Assembly: GCF_001939045.1 (NCBI RefSeq)
Contig: NZ_MKIM01000031.1
Coordinates: 186,001-250,000, forward strand
Length of the DNA: 64,000 nt
Source of the DNA: Rhizobium oryziradicis
GTDB lineage: Bacteria > Pseudomonadota > Alphaproteobacteria > Rhizobiales > Rhizobiaceae
Direction: 5' to 3'
This document shows positions 7,714-14,856 of this stretch, in pieces (positions within the stretch are counted from its first letter, which is position 1; the number at the start of each line of letters is the position of its first letter). The notes beneath the pieces were generated by a model. The model had not been told where the DNA came from, made no database searches, and worked only from the letters and a program-made list of their open reading frames with translations. The position numbers were made by a program, and so were the translations under genes.

Positions 7714-8724
7714 TTACTCTTTTGAAAACACGTAGTCTGTTTCCTGTCGCAGCACTTCGCCGGGGCGCAGCACGGCGCTTGGAAAGCCGGATTGGTTGAT
7801 AGCGTCTGGCCACACTTGCGTTTCCAAGCAAAGGCCCGCGAATGGGCCGTAGCGACGGCCCTCAAGCCCGGCGACAGGTATGTTGAGATACACACCTGCA
7901 TAAAACTGCACACCGGGTTCCGTGGTGCGAACTTCCATGGTCACGCCAGAGGTAATGCTGCGCACCAGCGCGACGCTGCGCTTGGCACCGCGGTCGTTTG
8001 AGAGGCAGAAATTATGATCGAAGGGCACCTGTGCGCCATCGTCCTGACGGCGAATGCTGTGCATTTGCCGGAAATCAAAGGGCGTATCAGTCACGGATCT
8101 TTGCTCGCCCAAGGGGATCAGCTTGTCGTCGACAGGAAGATAGTGATCGGCGGCAATCATCAATTCGTGGTCCAGAATATCGGGCGAATCATCGAGATTG
8201 AAATAGGAATGCTGGCAGACATTGACCAGCGTTGGTGCATCCGTCGTGCTTTCATACACAACCGATAACACGCCATTGTCTTGCAAATGATAGGTGGCGC
8301 GGGTGGTGACATTGCCGGGGTAGCCAGCACGGCCATCTGGGTCACAAATTTCGAGCACAACGCGATCGCTTTCAAGCTCGACGATCGACCAATTGCTCTT
8401 GCCCATGCCATCGCTGCCGCCATGAATATGGGTCAAGCCGCGCTCGTTGCATTCCAGCTGATAGGCATTGCCATCCAGTTCAAACCGGCCATTGGCGATG
8501 CGGTTGGCGCAGCGGCCCGGCGTTGCACCAAAATAGGGGGAGCGGATGGCGTAGTCTTCAAAAGTCTCAAAGCCCAGCACCAGAGGTGCCACATGCCCCT
8601 CAAGCCGCAGATCCTGGATAACGGCACCCCATGTCAATATTCTGGCGGTCAAACCGCCGCCGTGCAGCAGCACCAGTTCCACGGTTTCGCCCTTGGCTGT
8701 GGTGCCGAAATTAAAACGTTGCAT
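7714..8724 (-). CDS. galM: Aldose 1-epimerase (mutarotase)
   Basis: 336-residue galactose mutarotase-like enzyme that interconverts alpha and beta anomers of aldoses in the cytoplasm. Family signatures are GATPGRCANRIANGRF, THIHGG (substrate-binding His), HSYFNL (catalytic His) and GLCLETQVWPDAIN (catalytic Glu). The start at 8724 (MQRFNFG) has GAGGGG seven bases upstream; the frame is open 54 nt further but without such a site. It stands alone here, with no galactose genes nearby, so its sugar is uncertain. Confidence 0.9.
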   Translation of the reverse strand: MQRFNFGTTAKGETVELVLLHGGGLTARILTWGAVIQDLRLEGHVAPLVLGFETFEDYAIRSPYFGATPGRCANRIANGRFELDGNAYQLECNERGLTHIHGGSDGMGKSNWSIVELESDRVVLEICDPDGRAGYPGNVTTRATYHLQDNGVLSVVYESTTDAPTLVNVCQHSYFNLDDSPDILDHELMIAADHYLPVDDKLIPLGEQRSVTDTPFDFRQMHSIRRQDDGAQVPFDHNFCLSNDRGAKRSVALVRSITSGVTMEVRTTEPGVQFYAGVYLNIPVAGLEGRRYGPFAGLCLETQVWPDAINQSGFPSAVLRPGEVLRQETDYVFSKE

Positions 8725-8867
8725 GCAATTCCCCTCTGTCGGGCGTGTGGTGCCCGGAGAATTCTCCAGATCCTCCACCCCAGTCTGTATTCAAGTCTGT
8801 CAAATGCCTGTTGTGCAGAAATATGGCTGGCTTTGGCAAAAGTCCAATGTTTGCGCAAAAGCACCCG

Positions 8868-9317
8868 TCAAATTGGCTTTTGATAGATGATAAATGGCGT
8901 TTTTGTCGCCAGCCGGTCATAGAGCTGGCGGGCTGTGGCGTTAAACTCCTGTGTCATCCAATAGAGCTTGCGAGCACCAGCAGCCGTTGCGGCGTGATGG
9001 ACCGCTTCTATCAGCGCCCGGCCCACGCCTTTGCCGCGTATCTCGGGATCAGCGTAAAGATCCTGAAGATAGCAAACATCATTGATATACCAGCAGGAGC
9101 GATGGAAAACGTAATGGGTCAGGCCCACGGGCTTGCCATCGACAATGGCCAGAAAGCCACGAAATTCGCCTGCCGCATCGCCGGTCAGGCGGGCGAATGT
9201 GGTGGCGTAGATTTCTTCCGGCAATTCGGTTTCGTAAAAGGTGAGATAGGCCTTCCACAGCCGTCGCCATTCTGCCTCATCGCTGCTGTGCAGCGGCCTG
9301 ATCTCAACGGATGTCAT
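8868..9317 (-). CDS. GNAT family N-acetyltransferase
   Basis: 149-residue acetyl-CoA-dependent acyltransferase. The acetyl-CoA loop is seen as DPEIRGKGVGRALIEAV (R/Q-x-x-G-x-G/A pattern) at about residues 92-108, followed by a typical GNAT C-terminus with ATARQLYDRL. The N-terminus (IRPLHSSDEAEWRRLWKAYL) is common in rhizobial members. Its start lies four bases after the metA stop, so it is probably co-transcribed with metA; the substrate is unknown. Confidence 0.88.
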   Translation of the reverse strand: MTSVEIRPLHSSDEAEWRRLWKAYLTFYETELPEEIYATTFARLTGDAAGEFRGFLAIVDGKPVGLTHYVFHRSCWYINDVCYLQDLYADPEIRGKGVGRALIEAVHHAATAAGARKLYWMTQEFNATARQLYDRLATKTPFIIYQKPI

Positions 9318-9321
9318 TGTC

Positions 9322-10245
9322 TCACCCCTTTTTGCCGATCTCGTTCAAGTCATAGGTTGTTGTCTGGTAAATCTCGTTGATCCAATTGCCAAACAGCAGA
9401 TGGGCATGGCTGCGCCAGCGGTTTTGTGGCGGCAGCGTATCATCATTGTGCGGGAAGTAGTCATGCGGAATCTTGATGGGGATGCCGGCGTTGACATCGC
9501 GGAAATACTCATCGGCCAGCGAGGTTGAATCATATTCAACGTGGTTGAACATGTAGAGGCGCTTTCCGTCCTCTTCCTGCACAAGGCACACGCCCATTTC
9601 ATCGGATTCCATCAGGATATTCAATTCAGGCACGGCCTCAATGTCCTTGCGGCGCACTTCGGTCCAGCGCGACACCGGTACCTGAAAATCGTCTGAAAAC
9701 CCGTTGAGATAGATGGATGACGGGGCCAGATTGCGATGGCGGAAAACGCCAAAGGCTTTTTCCTTCAACGGATGCTTTGGCACCTTATGGAAGTGATAGA
9801 TGGCAGCCATCGCCCCCCAGCAGACATTCATGCTGGAGTGGACATTGGTTTTTGTCCATTCGAAAATCTCGCACAATTCATCCCAATAGGTGACCTCTTC
9901 GAAGGGCAGCATTTCCACCGGCGCACCGGTGATAATGAAGCCATCGAATTTGCGCTCCTTCACCTCTTCCCAGGTGTTGTAGAAGGACAGAAGATGCTCT
10001 TGCGAGGTGTTTTTGGCCGTATGACCACCAACCCGAACCAGCGTCAACTCGACTTGCAAGGGGGATGCCCCGATCAGCCGCGCAAATTGCACTTCGGTCT
10101 TGATCTTGTTGGGCATGAGGTTGAGCAGCCCAATCTGCAACGGGCGAATATCCTGACGGATCGCCGCAGTTTCAGCCATAACCCGCACACCCTCGTTCAC
10201 GAGGGTTTCAAAGGCGGGCAACGTATCGGGTATCTTGATCGGCAT
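9322..10245 (-). CDS. metA: Homoserine O-acyltransferase MetA, predicted acetyl-CoA type
   Basis: 307-residue first enzyme of the methionine branch, which acylates L-homoserine. The catalytic Cys142 (NVCWGA), His235 and Glu237 (FNHVEYD) are in place. Residue 111 is Glu (ITGAPVE); work on Bacillus cereus MetA showed that Glu here favours acetyl-CoA and Gly favours succinyl-CoA, so this enzyme is probably an acetyltransferase although the family is usually named succinyltransferase. The start MPIKIPDTLP fits the family; the frame extends 24 nt further upstream. Control is by the SAM-II riboswitch about 100 nt upstream. Confidence 0.94.
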   Translation of the reverse strand: MPIKIPDTLPAFETLVNEGVRVMAETAAIRQDIRPLQIGLLNLMPNKIKTEVQFARLIGASPLQVELTLVRVGGHTAKNTSQEHLLSFYNTWEEVKERKFDGFIITGAPVEMLPFEEVTYWDELCEIFEWTKTNVHSSMNVCWGAMAAIYHFHKVPKHPLKEKAFGVFRHRNLAPSSIYLNGFSDDFQVPVSRWTEVRRKDIEAVPELNILMESDEMGVCLVQEEDGKRLYMFNHVEYDSTSLADEYFRDVNAGIPIKIPHDYFPHNDDTLPPQNRWRSHAHLLFGNWINEIYQTTTYDLNEIGKKG

Positions 10246-10344
10246 GGGTTCCAACTTTCCTGTCACCACGGATTTTCACCGCTTCAACAAAAACACCGGC
10301 AGCTTTTTTTAAATTGCCAACGGCCTCGGAAAGTTTGGAGAACT

Positions 10345-10406
10345 TGCCTCGGCCCTTTAGCAACTTATTTAACGTGGCTGCAAGCCGGCCGGCCAAATCA
10401 CCACGA
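10345..10406 (-). promoter_or_regulatory. SAM-II riboswitch of metA
   Basis: Minus-strand RNA with the SAM-II layout: P1 CGTGG (10405-10401) pairs with CCACG (10377-10373). The loop holds TGATTTGGCC, whose GGCC can form the pseudoknot with GGGCC in the conserved GCTAAAGGGCC at 10361-10351. The class is known from metA leaders of alphaproteobacteria and lowers expression when S-adenosylmethionine is high. It lies in the 598-bp gap before metA. No clear intrinsic terminator follows, so translational control is possible. Confidence 0.85.
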
Positions 10407-10723
10407 TGAGTGCTTTTCATACGCTCACAAACATTGCTAATCAATGAAAAAGCGCCATATGGATTGGTACTCGGGTTCGCAGAAAAGTTTATGGCTGCCA
10501 GGCAAGTGCAAATAAAGCTTGTAAAATGCCATAAATCTGCGAGGCTAAAGGCGCATCTTGTTCTGAGATCCGGATCGGGTGGCGTTTTGGCAGAAAAGCG
10601 TCAATGCCCGGGATTATGCTGAACCGTATTTTCTCTGCCGTCTTCGGATATTGATCCATCATTTGGATTGTTCATCCGCCACCATTGTTGGTCGCATTGT
10701 TCTCGCGGCGTTTCACTGATCTG

Positions 10724-10771
10724 TTGCAGCATCCTTTTTGCGAAATGGAAAACGCATAAAGGATGCTGCAA
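10724..10771. repeat. Long hairpin upstream of the rpsU operon
   Basis: Perfect 14-bp stem TTGCAGCATCCTTT (10724-10737) / AAAGGATGCTGCAA (10758-10771), continued by TGCG/CGCA inside after one T-T mismatch, with a 10-nt loop. No U-tract follows directly. It begins 120 nt before the first small gene of the rpsU cluster. It may be an mRNA leader structure, an operator or a small mobile repeat. Confidence 0.7.
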
Positions 10772-10843
10772 TCTTGGTTTTTTGCAATTTTATCGCTGGA
10801 GCCGTGTCTCAATCCTTGAGCGACACCGTCCAAGGAGAAAGAC

Positions 10844-11107
10844 ATGGCAGCGCATCTCTACCAGAGCGGCGATATGATTATGCTAAAAGACGGACCTTTG
10901 CGCATGGCCCGCTCCGGTGGCTCTTGCGAGGTGCTGGCCACCTTGCCCGAATCGCAAGGGGCAAAGCGGTACCGTGTTCGTTTTGCCAACGAAACATTTG
11001 ACCGTTCTGTGTCTGAAGACGAAATCGATCTTACTCTCTCGCCTCAATCTGGCAAAGTGCTGGCTGGCAACGTGCTGGTTGAGAGCAAAGGAAAAAACCA
11101 TGGCTAA
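10844..11107 (+). CDS. Conserved small protein, rpsU-linked
   Basis: 87-residue soluble protein with no signal or membrane segment. It resembles short rhizobial proteins of the pattern GDxVxLK...YEVLxxLPExxGxxxYRVR....ERxVxExEL (here GDMIMLKDGP, CEVLATLPESQGAKRYRVRF, SVSEDEIDL), which may form a small beta-barrel. AAGGAGAAAG precedes the ATG. Its stop overlaps the start of the next small gene (ATGGCTAA), and rpsU follows, so it probably has a ribosome or growth-transition role; that is inference. Confidence 0.75.
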   Translation: MAAHLYQSGDMIMLKDGPLRMARSGGSCEVLATLPESQGAKRYRVRFANETFDRSVSEDEIDLTLSPQSGKVLAGNVLVESKGKNHG

Positions 11108-11240
11108 AGGTCAGCAGCGTTCGAACAAGGAAGTCAGAAAGCCAAAGAAGGACAAAGACAAGGCAGCCCCTGCGGCAGCCTCTCCCTTCGCGGCCCAAAT
11201 GAAGAATGCCGAAGCCCCCAAGGGTGGTAAGAAACCATAA
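11100..11240 (+). CDS. Small basic Lys-rich protein, rpsU-linked
   Basis: 46-residue protein beginning MAKGQQRSNKEVRKPKKDKD, with an Ala/Pro-rich middle and a GGKKP tail. A Shine-Dalgarno AAAGGA precedes the ATG. It overlaps the preceding gene by eight bases and is followed after 33 nt by rpsU. The strong positive charge suggests binding to RNA or ribosomes. It is short and easily missed, but the overlap, ribosome-binding site and clean stop support it. Confidence 0.7.
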   Translation: MAKGQQRSNKEVRKPKKDKDKAAPAAASPFAAQMKNAEAPKGGKKP

Positions 11241-11273
11241 ACACTTATCGTTGCAACAACCAAAGGAGAAACT

Positions 11274-11522
11274 GTGCAGGTACTCGTTAGAGATAATAAT
11301 GTTGATCAGGCGCTGCGTGTTCTGAAGAAAAAGATGCAGCGTGAAGGCTTGTTTCGTGAAATGAAGGCCCGTTCGGCCTATGAAAAGCCATCGGAAAAGA
11401 AGACCCGCGAAAAGGCAGAAGCCATTCGTCGCACGCGCAAACTGGCGCGCAAAAAGCTTCAGCGCGAGGGCCTTTTGCCTGCGCCGAAGAAGAAAGTTTT
11501 TGCAGCAGCATCTGCTCGATGA
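11274..11522 (+). CDS. rpsU: 30S ribosomal protein S21
   Basis: 82-residue bS21 of the small ribosomal subunit, needed for pairing of the anti-Shine-Dalgarno region with mRNA. VLVRDNNVDQALRVLKKKMQREGLFREMKAR is the family core, and the long Lys/Arg-rich tail is typical of rhizobia. It starts at GTG with a strong AAAGGAGAA. It is last in a three-gene unit and is followed by a terminator. Confidence 0.95.
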   Translation: MQVLVRDNNVDQALRVLKKKMQREGLFREMKARSAYEKPSEKKTREKAEAIRRTRKLARKKLQREGLLPAPKKKVFAAASAR

Positions 11523-11528
11523 TCAAAC

Positions 11529-11574
11529 AGGCGTTCCATGTGGTTTCCACGCTTTGGAACGCCTTTTGCTTTTT
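11529..11574 (+). terminator. Rho-independent terminator after rpsU
   Basis: Stem AGGCGTTCC (11529-11537) / GGAACGCCT (11556-11564) with an inner GTGG-TTT-CCAC hairpin, followed by TTTGCTTTTT. Confidence 0.85.
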
Positions 11575-11598
11575 GCCCAAGTAGGCTAAAGGCAACGC

Positions 11599-12252
11599 AT
11601 GATCGACACCACTTTCACCATCCTGCTTGGCGGAATGCTGCACCCAACAGACCGGCTCAAACGCGCCGTGATGCACAGCCGTGCCATTGCCGCGGATGGC
11701 GGCATGCGCAACGCCACACCGCTTGGCCTTCAGCCTGAGCTTTGGGTTGGCGATTTTGACAGCTCCAGCGATTTGGCCGTTGATGCTTTCTCCGATGTCG
11801 AGCGTATGCCCTATCCTGCCCAAAAGAACCTGACTGATGGTGAAATTGCCATTGAGCAAGCCCGTTTGCGTGGTGCAAAGCGGCTGATTTTGGCCGGTGC
11901 CCTTGGCGGGGAGCGATCCGACCATGCCTTGATGCATCTGTTACTGTCGGTGGCGCTGGCGGCTGAGGGGCTGGATGTGCATCTGTCATCCGGCACGGAA
12001 GAGGCTTGGCCTCTTTTGCCGGGCAAGGCGCTGACCCTGGACCTGCCAAAAGGCTCGCTGTTTTCCATTCTCGGCTTTTCTGCCCTGAAGGGCCTTTCCA
12101 TTCGCGGTGCGCGCTATCCACTCAAGGATTTTTCCCTTGCGTTTGGCTCGTCACGCACTATTTCCAATGTGGCTGAAGGGCCGGTTACGCTGTCGCTGGA
12201 CAGTGGTGATGCCGTCGTCCTCGCCCGCCCTTATGACATGACCGGAGCGTGA
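11599..12252 (+). CDS. thiN: Thiamine pyrophosphokinase
   Basis: 217-residue enzyme that transfers pyrophosphate from ATP to thiamine to give thiamine diphosphate. Signatures are AADGGMRNA (residues 31-39), WVGDFDSSSD (about 50-59) with the metal-binding Asp, QKNLTDGEIAI and GALGGERSDH. It lets the cell use thiamine brought in by the ThiBPQ transporter encoded 6 kb away, without de novo ThiL-type phosphorylation. The ABC-F gene follows after three bases, so the two are co-transcribed. Confidence 0.92.
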   Translation: MIDTTFTILLGGMLHPTDRLKRAVMHSRAIAADGGMRNATPLGLQPELWVGDFDSSSDLAVDAFSDVERMPYPAQKNLTDGEIAIEQARLRGAKRLILAGALGGERSDHALMHLLLSVALAAEGLDVHLSSGTEEAWPLLPGKALTLDLPKGSLFSILGFSALKGLSIRGARYPLKDFSLAFGSSRTISNVAEGPVTLSLDSGDAVVLARPYDMTGA

Positions 12253-12255
12253 CCC

Positions 12256-14094
12256 TTGGCACCGCCTATCCTGAAACTCGACGATATTTTTCTGTCCTTT
12301 GGTGGCGCGCCGCTGCTCAATGGTGCCAATTTGCAAGTGGAGCCGGGCGACCGCATCTGTCTGGTGGGCCGCAACGGGTCGGGCAAATCGACATTGATGA
12401 AAATTGCCGCCGGTCTGGTGGAAGCCCAGTCGGGTGAGGTTTTCCGCCATCCATCGGCCACCATTCGATATCTGGAACAGGCACCTGATTTTGCGGGCTA
12501 CACCACTGTGCAAGCCTATGCCGAAGCCGGTCTTGGGCCGGGGGATGATCCGTATCGCGTTGCTTATCTTTTGGAACACTTGGGCCTGACGGGGCAGGAA
12601 GATCCCAAAAGCCTCTCTGGTGGTGAAGCGCGCCGCGCCGCTTTGGCGCGGGTGCTGGCCCCTGAGCCCGACATTCTAATGCTGGATGAGCCAACCAACC
12701 ATCTCGACCTTCCCACCATCGAGTGGCTGGAAGAAGAGTTGCGCAAGACCCGCAGCGCCCTCGTGCTGATCTCCCATGACCGTCGCTTTTTGGAAAAATG
12801 CTCCACTGCCACCGTCTGGCTGGATCGGGGCTTGGCGCGACGCCTTGGCAAGGGCTTTGGCTTTTTTGAGGAATGGCGCGACAAGGTTCTGGAAGAAGAA
12901 GAAATTGAGCAGCACAAGCTGGGCAAGGCAATCGAGCGCGAAGAACATTGGCTGCGCTATGGCGTAACGGCCCGACGCAAACGCAACATGCGCCGCCTTG
13001 GCAATCTACAAAGCTTGCGTGCCGATTATCGCGGCCACAAGGGGCCGCAAGGCACCATTCAGGCCAGTGCTACCGAGGGCAAGGAAAGCGGCAAGCTGGT
13101 GATTGAGGCAACCCAGATCACCAAGCATTATGGTGATCGCACCATCGTTGCGCCTTTTTCCATTCGCGTGCATCGGGGCGATTGCATTGGTTTGGTGGGG
13201 CCAAATGGTGCTGGCAAGACCACGCTGTTGAAAATGCTGACGGGCCAGCTCAAGCAGGACGAGGGCAAGATCAAGCTCGGCACCAATCTGGAAATCGCAA
13301 CGCTGGATCAAAAACGCGAAGACCTGAACCTTGAGGATACGCTGGCCCATTATCTCACCGATGGACGGGGCGATAACCTGCTGGTCAACGGCGAGCAAAA
13401 GCACGTCACCGGCTATATGAAAGAGTTTCTGTTCCAGCCGGAGCAGGCGAGAACCCCGATCAAGAATCTGTCTGGCGGCGAGCGTGCCCGCCTGATGCTG
13501 GCGCGGATTATGGCCAAGCCCTCCAACCTGCTGATCCTCGACGAGCCGACCAACGATCTCGACATCGAGACGCTGGACCTGTTGCAGGAAATTGTCTCCA
13601 GCTATTCCGGCACGGTCATTCTGGTTAGCCACGATCGTGACTTTCTCGACCGCACCGTGACCTCGACCATTGCACCTGCCAATCCAGACGCGCCCGATGG
13701 TCGCTGGATTGAATATGCTGGCGGCTATTCCGATATGTTGGCGCAGCGCAAGGGCGTAGAGGATGAGCGCAAGCGAGCGGAAAAAGCCGAAAAGGCTGAC
13801 GCTGCCAAAGCGTCTGGCACCCCTTCAAAAAGCAATGATGGGGCTGCCAAAAACAAGGGCAAGCTGTCGTTCAAGCAGAAATTTGCTCTCGAAAACCTGC
13901 CAAAAGAGATGGAAAAAGCCCAAGGCCAGATTGACGCCAACGAGGCGAAAATGGCCGACCCTAATCTCTTCACCAAGGATGCGGCCACGTTCAACAAACT
14001 TGCCGTGGAAACGGAAAAGCTGCGGGATTCGATTGCCCGCATGGAAGAGGAATGGCTGGAGCTGGAAATGCTGCGCGAGGAATTGGAAGGGTGA
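12256..14094 (+). CDS. ABC-F ATPase (Uup-like)
   Basis: 612-residue soluble protein with two ABC domains in tandem: Walker A GRNGSGKST (38-46) with LSGGEARRAALARVL, and GPNGAGKTT (about 315-323) with LSGGERARLMLARI. A linker follows the first domain, and a charged coiled-coil C-terminal domain (about 535-612) is typical of Uup. ABC-F proteins act on the ribosome or, for Uup, on branched DNA; there is no membrane domain, so it is not a transporter. The start is TTG, three bases after the thiN stop. Confidence 0.9.
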   Translation: MAPPILKLDDIFLSFGGAPLLNGANLQVEPGDRICLVGRNGSGKSTLMKIAAGLVEAQSGEVFRHPSATIRYLEQAPDFAGYTTVQAYAEAGLGPGDDPYRVAYLLEHLGLTGQEDPKSLSGGEARRAALARVLAPEPDILMLDEPTNHLDLPTIEWLEEELRKTRSALVLISHDRRFLEKCSTATVWLDRGLARRLGKGFGFFEEWRDKVLEEEEIEQHKLGKAIEREEHWLRYGVTARRKRNMRRLGNLQSLRADYRGHKGPQGTIQASATEGKESGKLVIEATQITKHYGDRTIVAPFSIRVHRGDCIGLVGPNGAGKTTLLKMLTGQLKQDEGKIKLGTNLEIATLDQKREDLNLEDTLAHYLTDGRGDNLLVNGEQKHVTGYMKEFLFQPEQARTPIKNLSGGERARLMLARIMAKPSNLLILDEPTNDLDIETLDLLQEIVSSYSGTVILVSHDRDFLDRTVTSTIAPANPDAPDGRWIEYAGGYSDMLAQRKGVEDERKRAEKAEKADAAKASGTPSKSNDGAAKNKGKLSFKQKFALENLPKEMEKAQGQIDANEAKMADPNLFTKDAATFNKLAVETEKLRDSIARMEEEWLELEMLREELEG

Positions 14095-14264
14095 GGGAGC
14101 GTGGTGTTTTTTGTGTGAGGAGCATAAGGTAACGGGCTCCGGGATTAACTCGCGGTTGGCAGTGTTTTTTTACGGTTTCTTGTTATGATTTCTCCTTTGA
14201 GTGAAGTTCTGACTCGACTCATTGATCCGATGTTGGTTGATTGCGATGCAATCAGAGGATTTGT

Positions 14265-14789
14265 ATGAGCAAGATAGCCATCACTGCGGTTTTATTTTTT
14301 ATCGGTGTTACGCAAGCTGTATCGGCATCGCTTTATGAAAAATATGATGCCGAGCGAGATATAGCCATCAATCCCGATAAACGTGCTGGATACATTAAAT
14401 TGATGCGTAGCTGGAAAGCTAAGGATGGTTTTCAGCCGTTAGCAGGTGCTTTTTGCGTGAATGGCGATGAAGGATGCCTATCGGCTGCGGCTGAACTCTC
14501 TGTTAATGCTGCTTACGCTTATCGTGGTCTCTATCAAGCTCAACGGAATCTCGCATATTGTCTTGATAGTGGGTGTAGCGGAGCAATAACACCGAACCTT
14601 CAATTGTCGTGTGCTTGGCGAATTGTCGTTCTTGCATCGGCCCATGTTGATGCGGATGATACCGATATAATGAACCTCCAAATTTGTTTGCGGAAATCCA
14701 ATCCCATGCAAATTGCAGCAGCAAAAGCCCAAGCAGCAAGGCTTTTCAAGGTGGTTTACAATAAAGAGATCAGTAGAGACTGGCGTTAA
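14265..14789 (+). CDS. Secreted hypothetical protein with six cysteines
   Basis: 174-residue protein not recognised. A Sec signal peptide is clear (MSKIAITAVLFFIGVTQAVSA, cleavage near residue 21). The mature part has six Cys (FCVN, EGCLS, AYCLDSGCS, LSCAW, QICLR), which suggests a disulfide-bonded periplasmic domain. AGAGGA precedes the chosen ATG; the frame opens 24 nt earlier. The region is richer in A+T than its neighbours, so recent acquisition is possible. No partner gene is adjacent in the same direction. Confidence 0.7.
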   Translation: MSKIAITAVLFFIGVTQAVSASLYEKYDAERDIAINPDKRAGYIKLMRSWKAKDGFQPLAGAFCVNGDEGCLSAAAELSVNAAYAYRGLYQAQRNLAYCLDSGCSGAITPNLQLSCAWRIVVLASAHVDADDTDIMNLQICLRKSNPMQIAAAKAQAARLFKVVYNKEISRDWR

Positions 14790-14856
14790 TTTTCACCTGT
14801 CCTACGGGGTGAGCAGCTACTGTGGCCCGCATAGTGTAGACCTGTTGTCAAAAACT

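Noticed and set aside
10410..10622. 70-codon plus-strand frame upstream of metA
   Set aside because: No ribosome-binding site, no recognisable protein, and its start lies immediately beside the metA leader.
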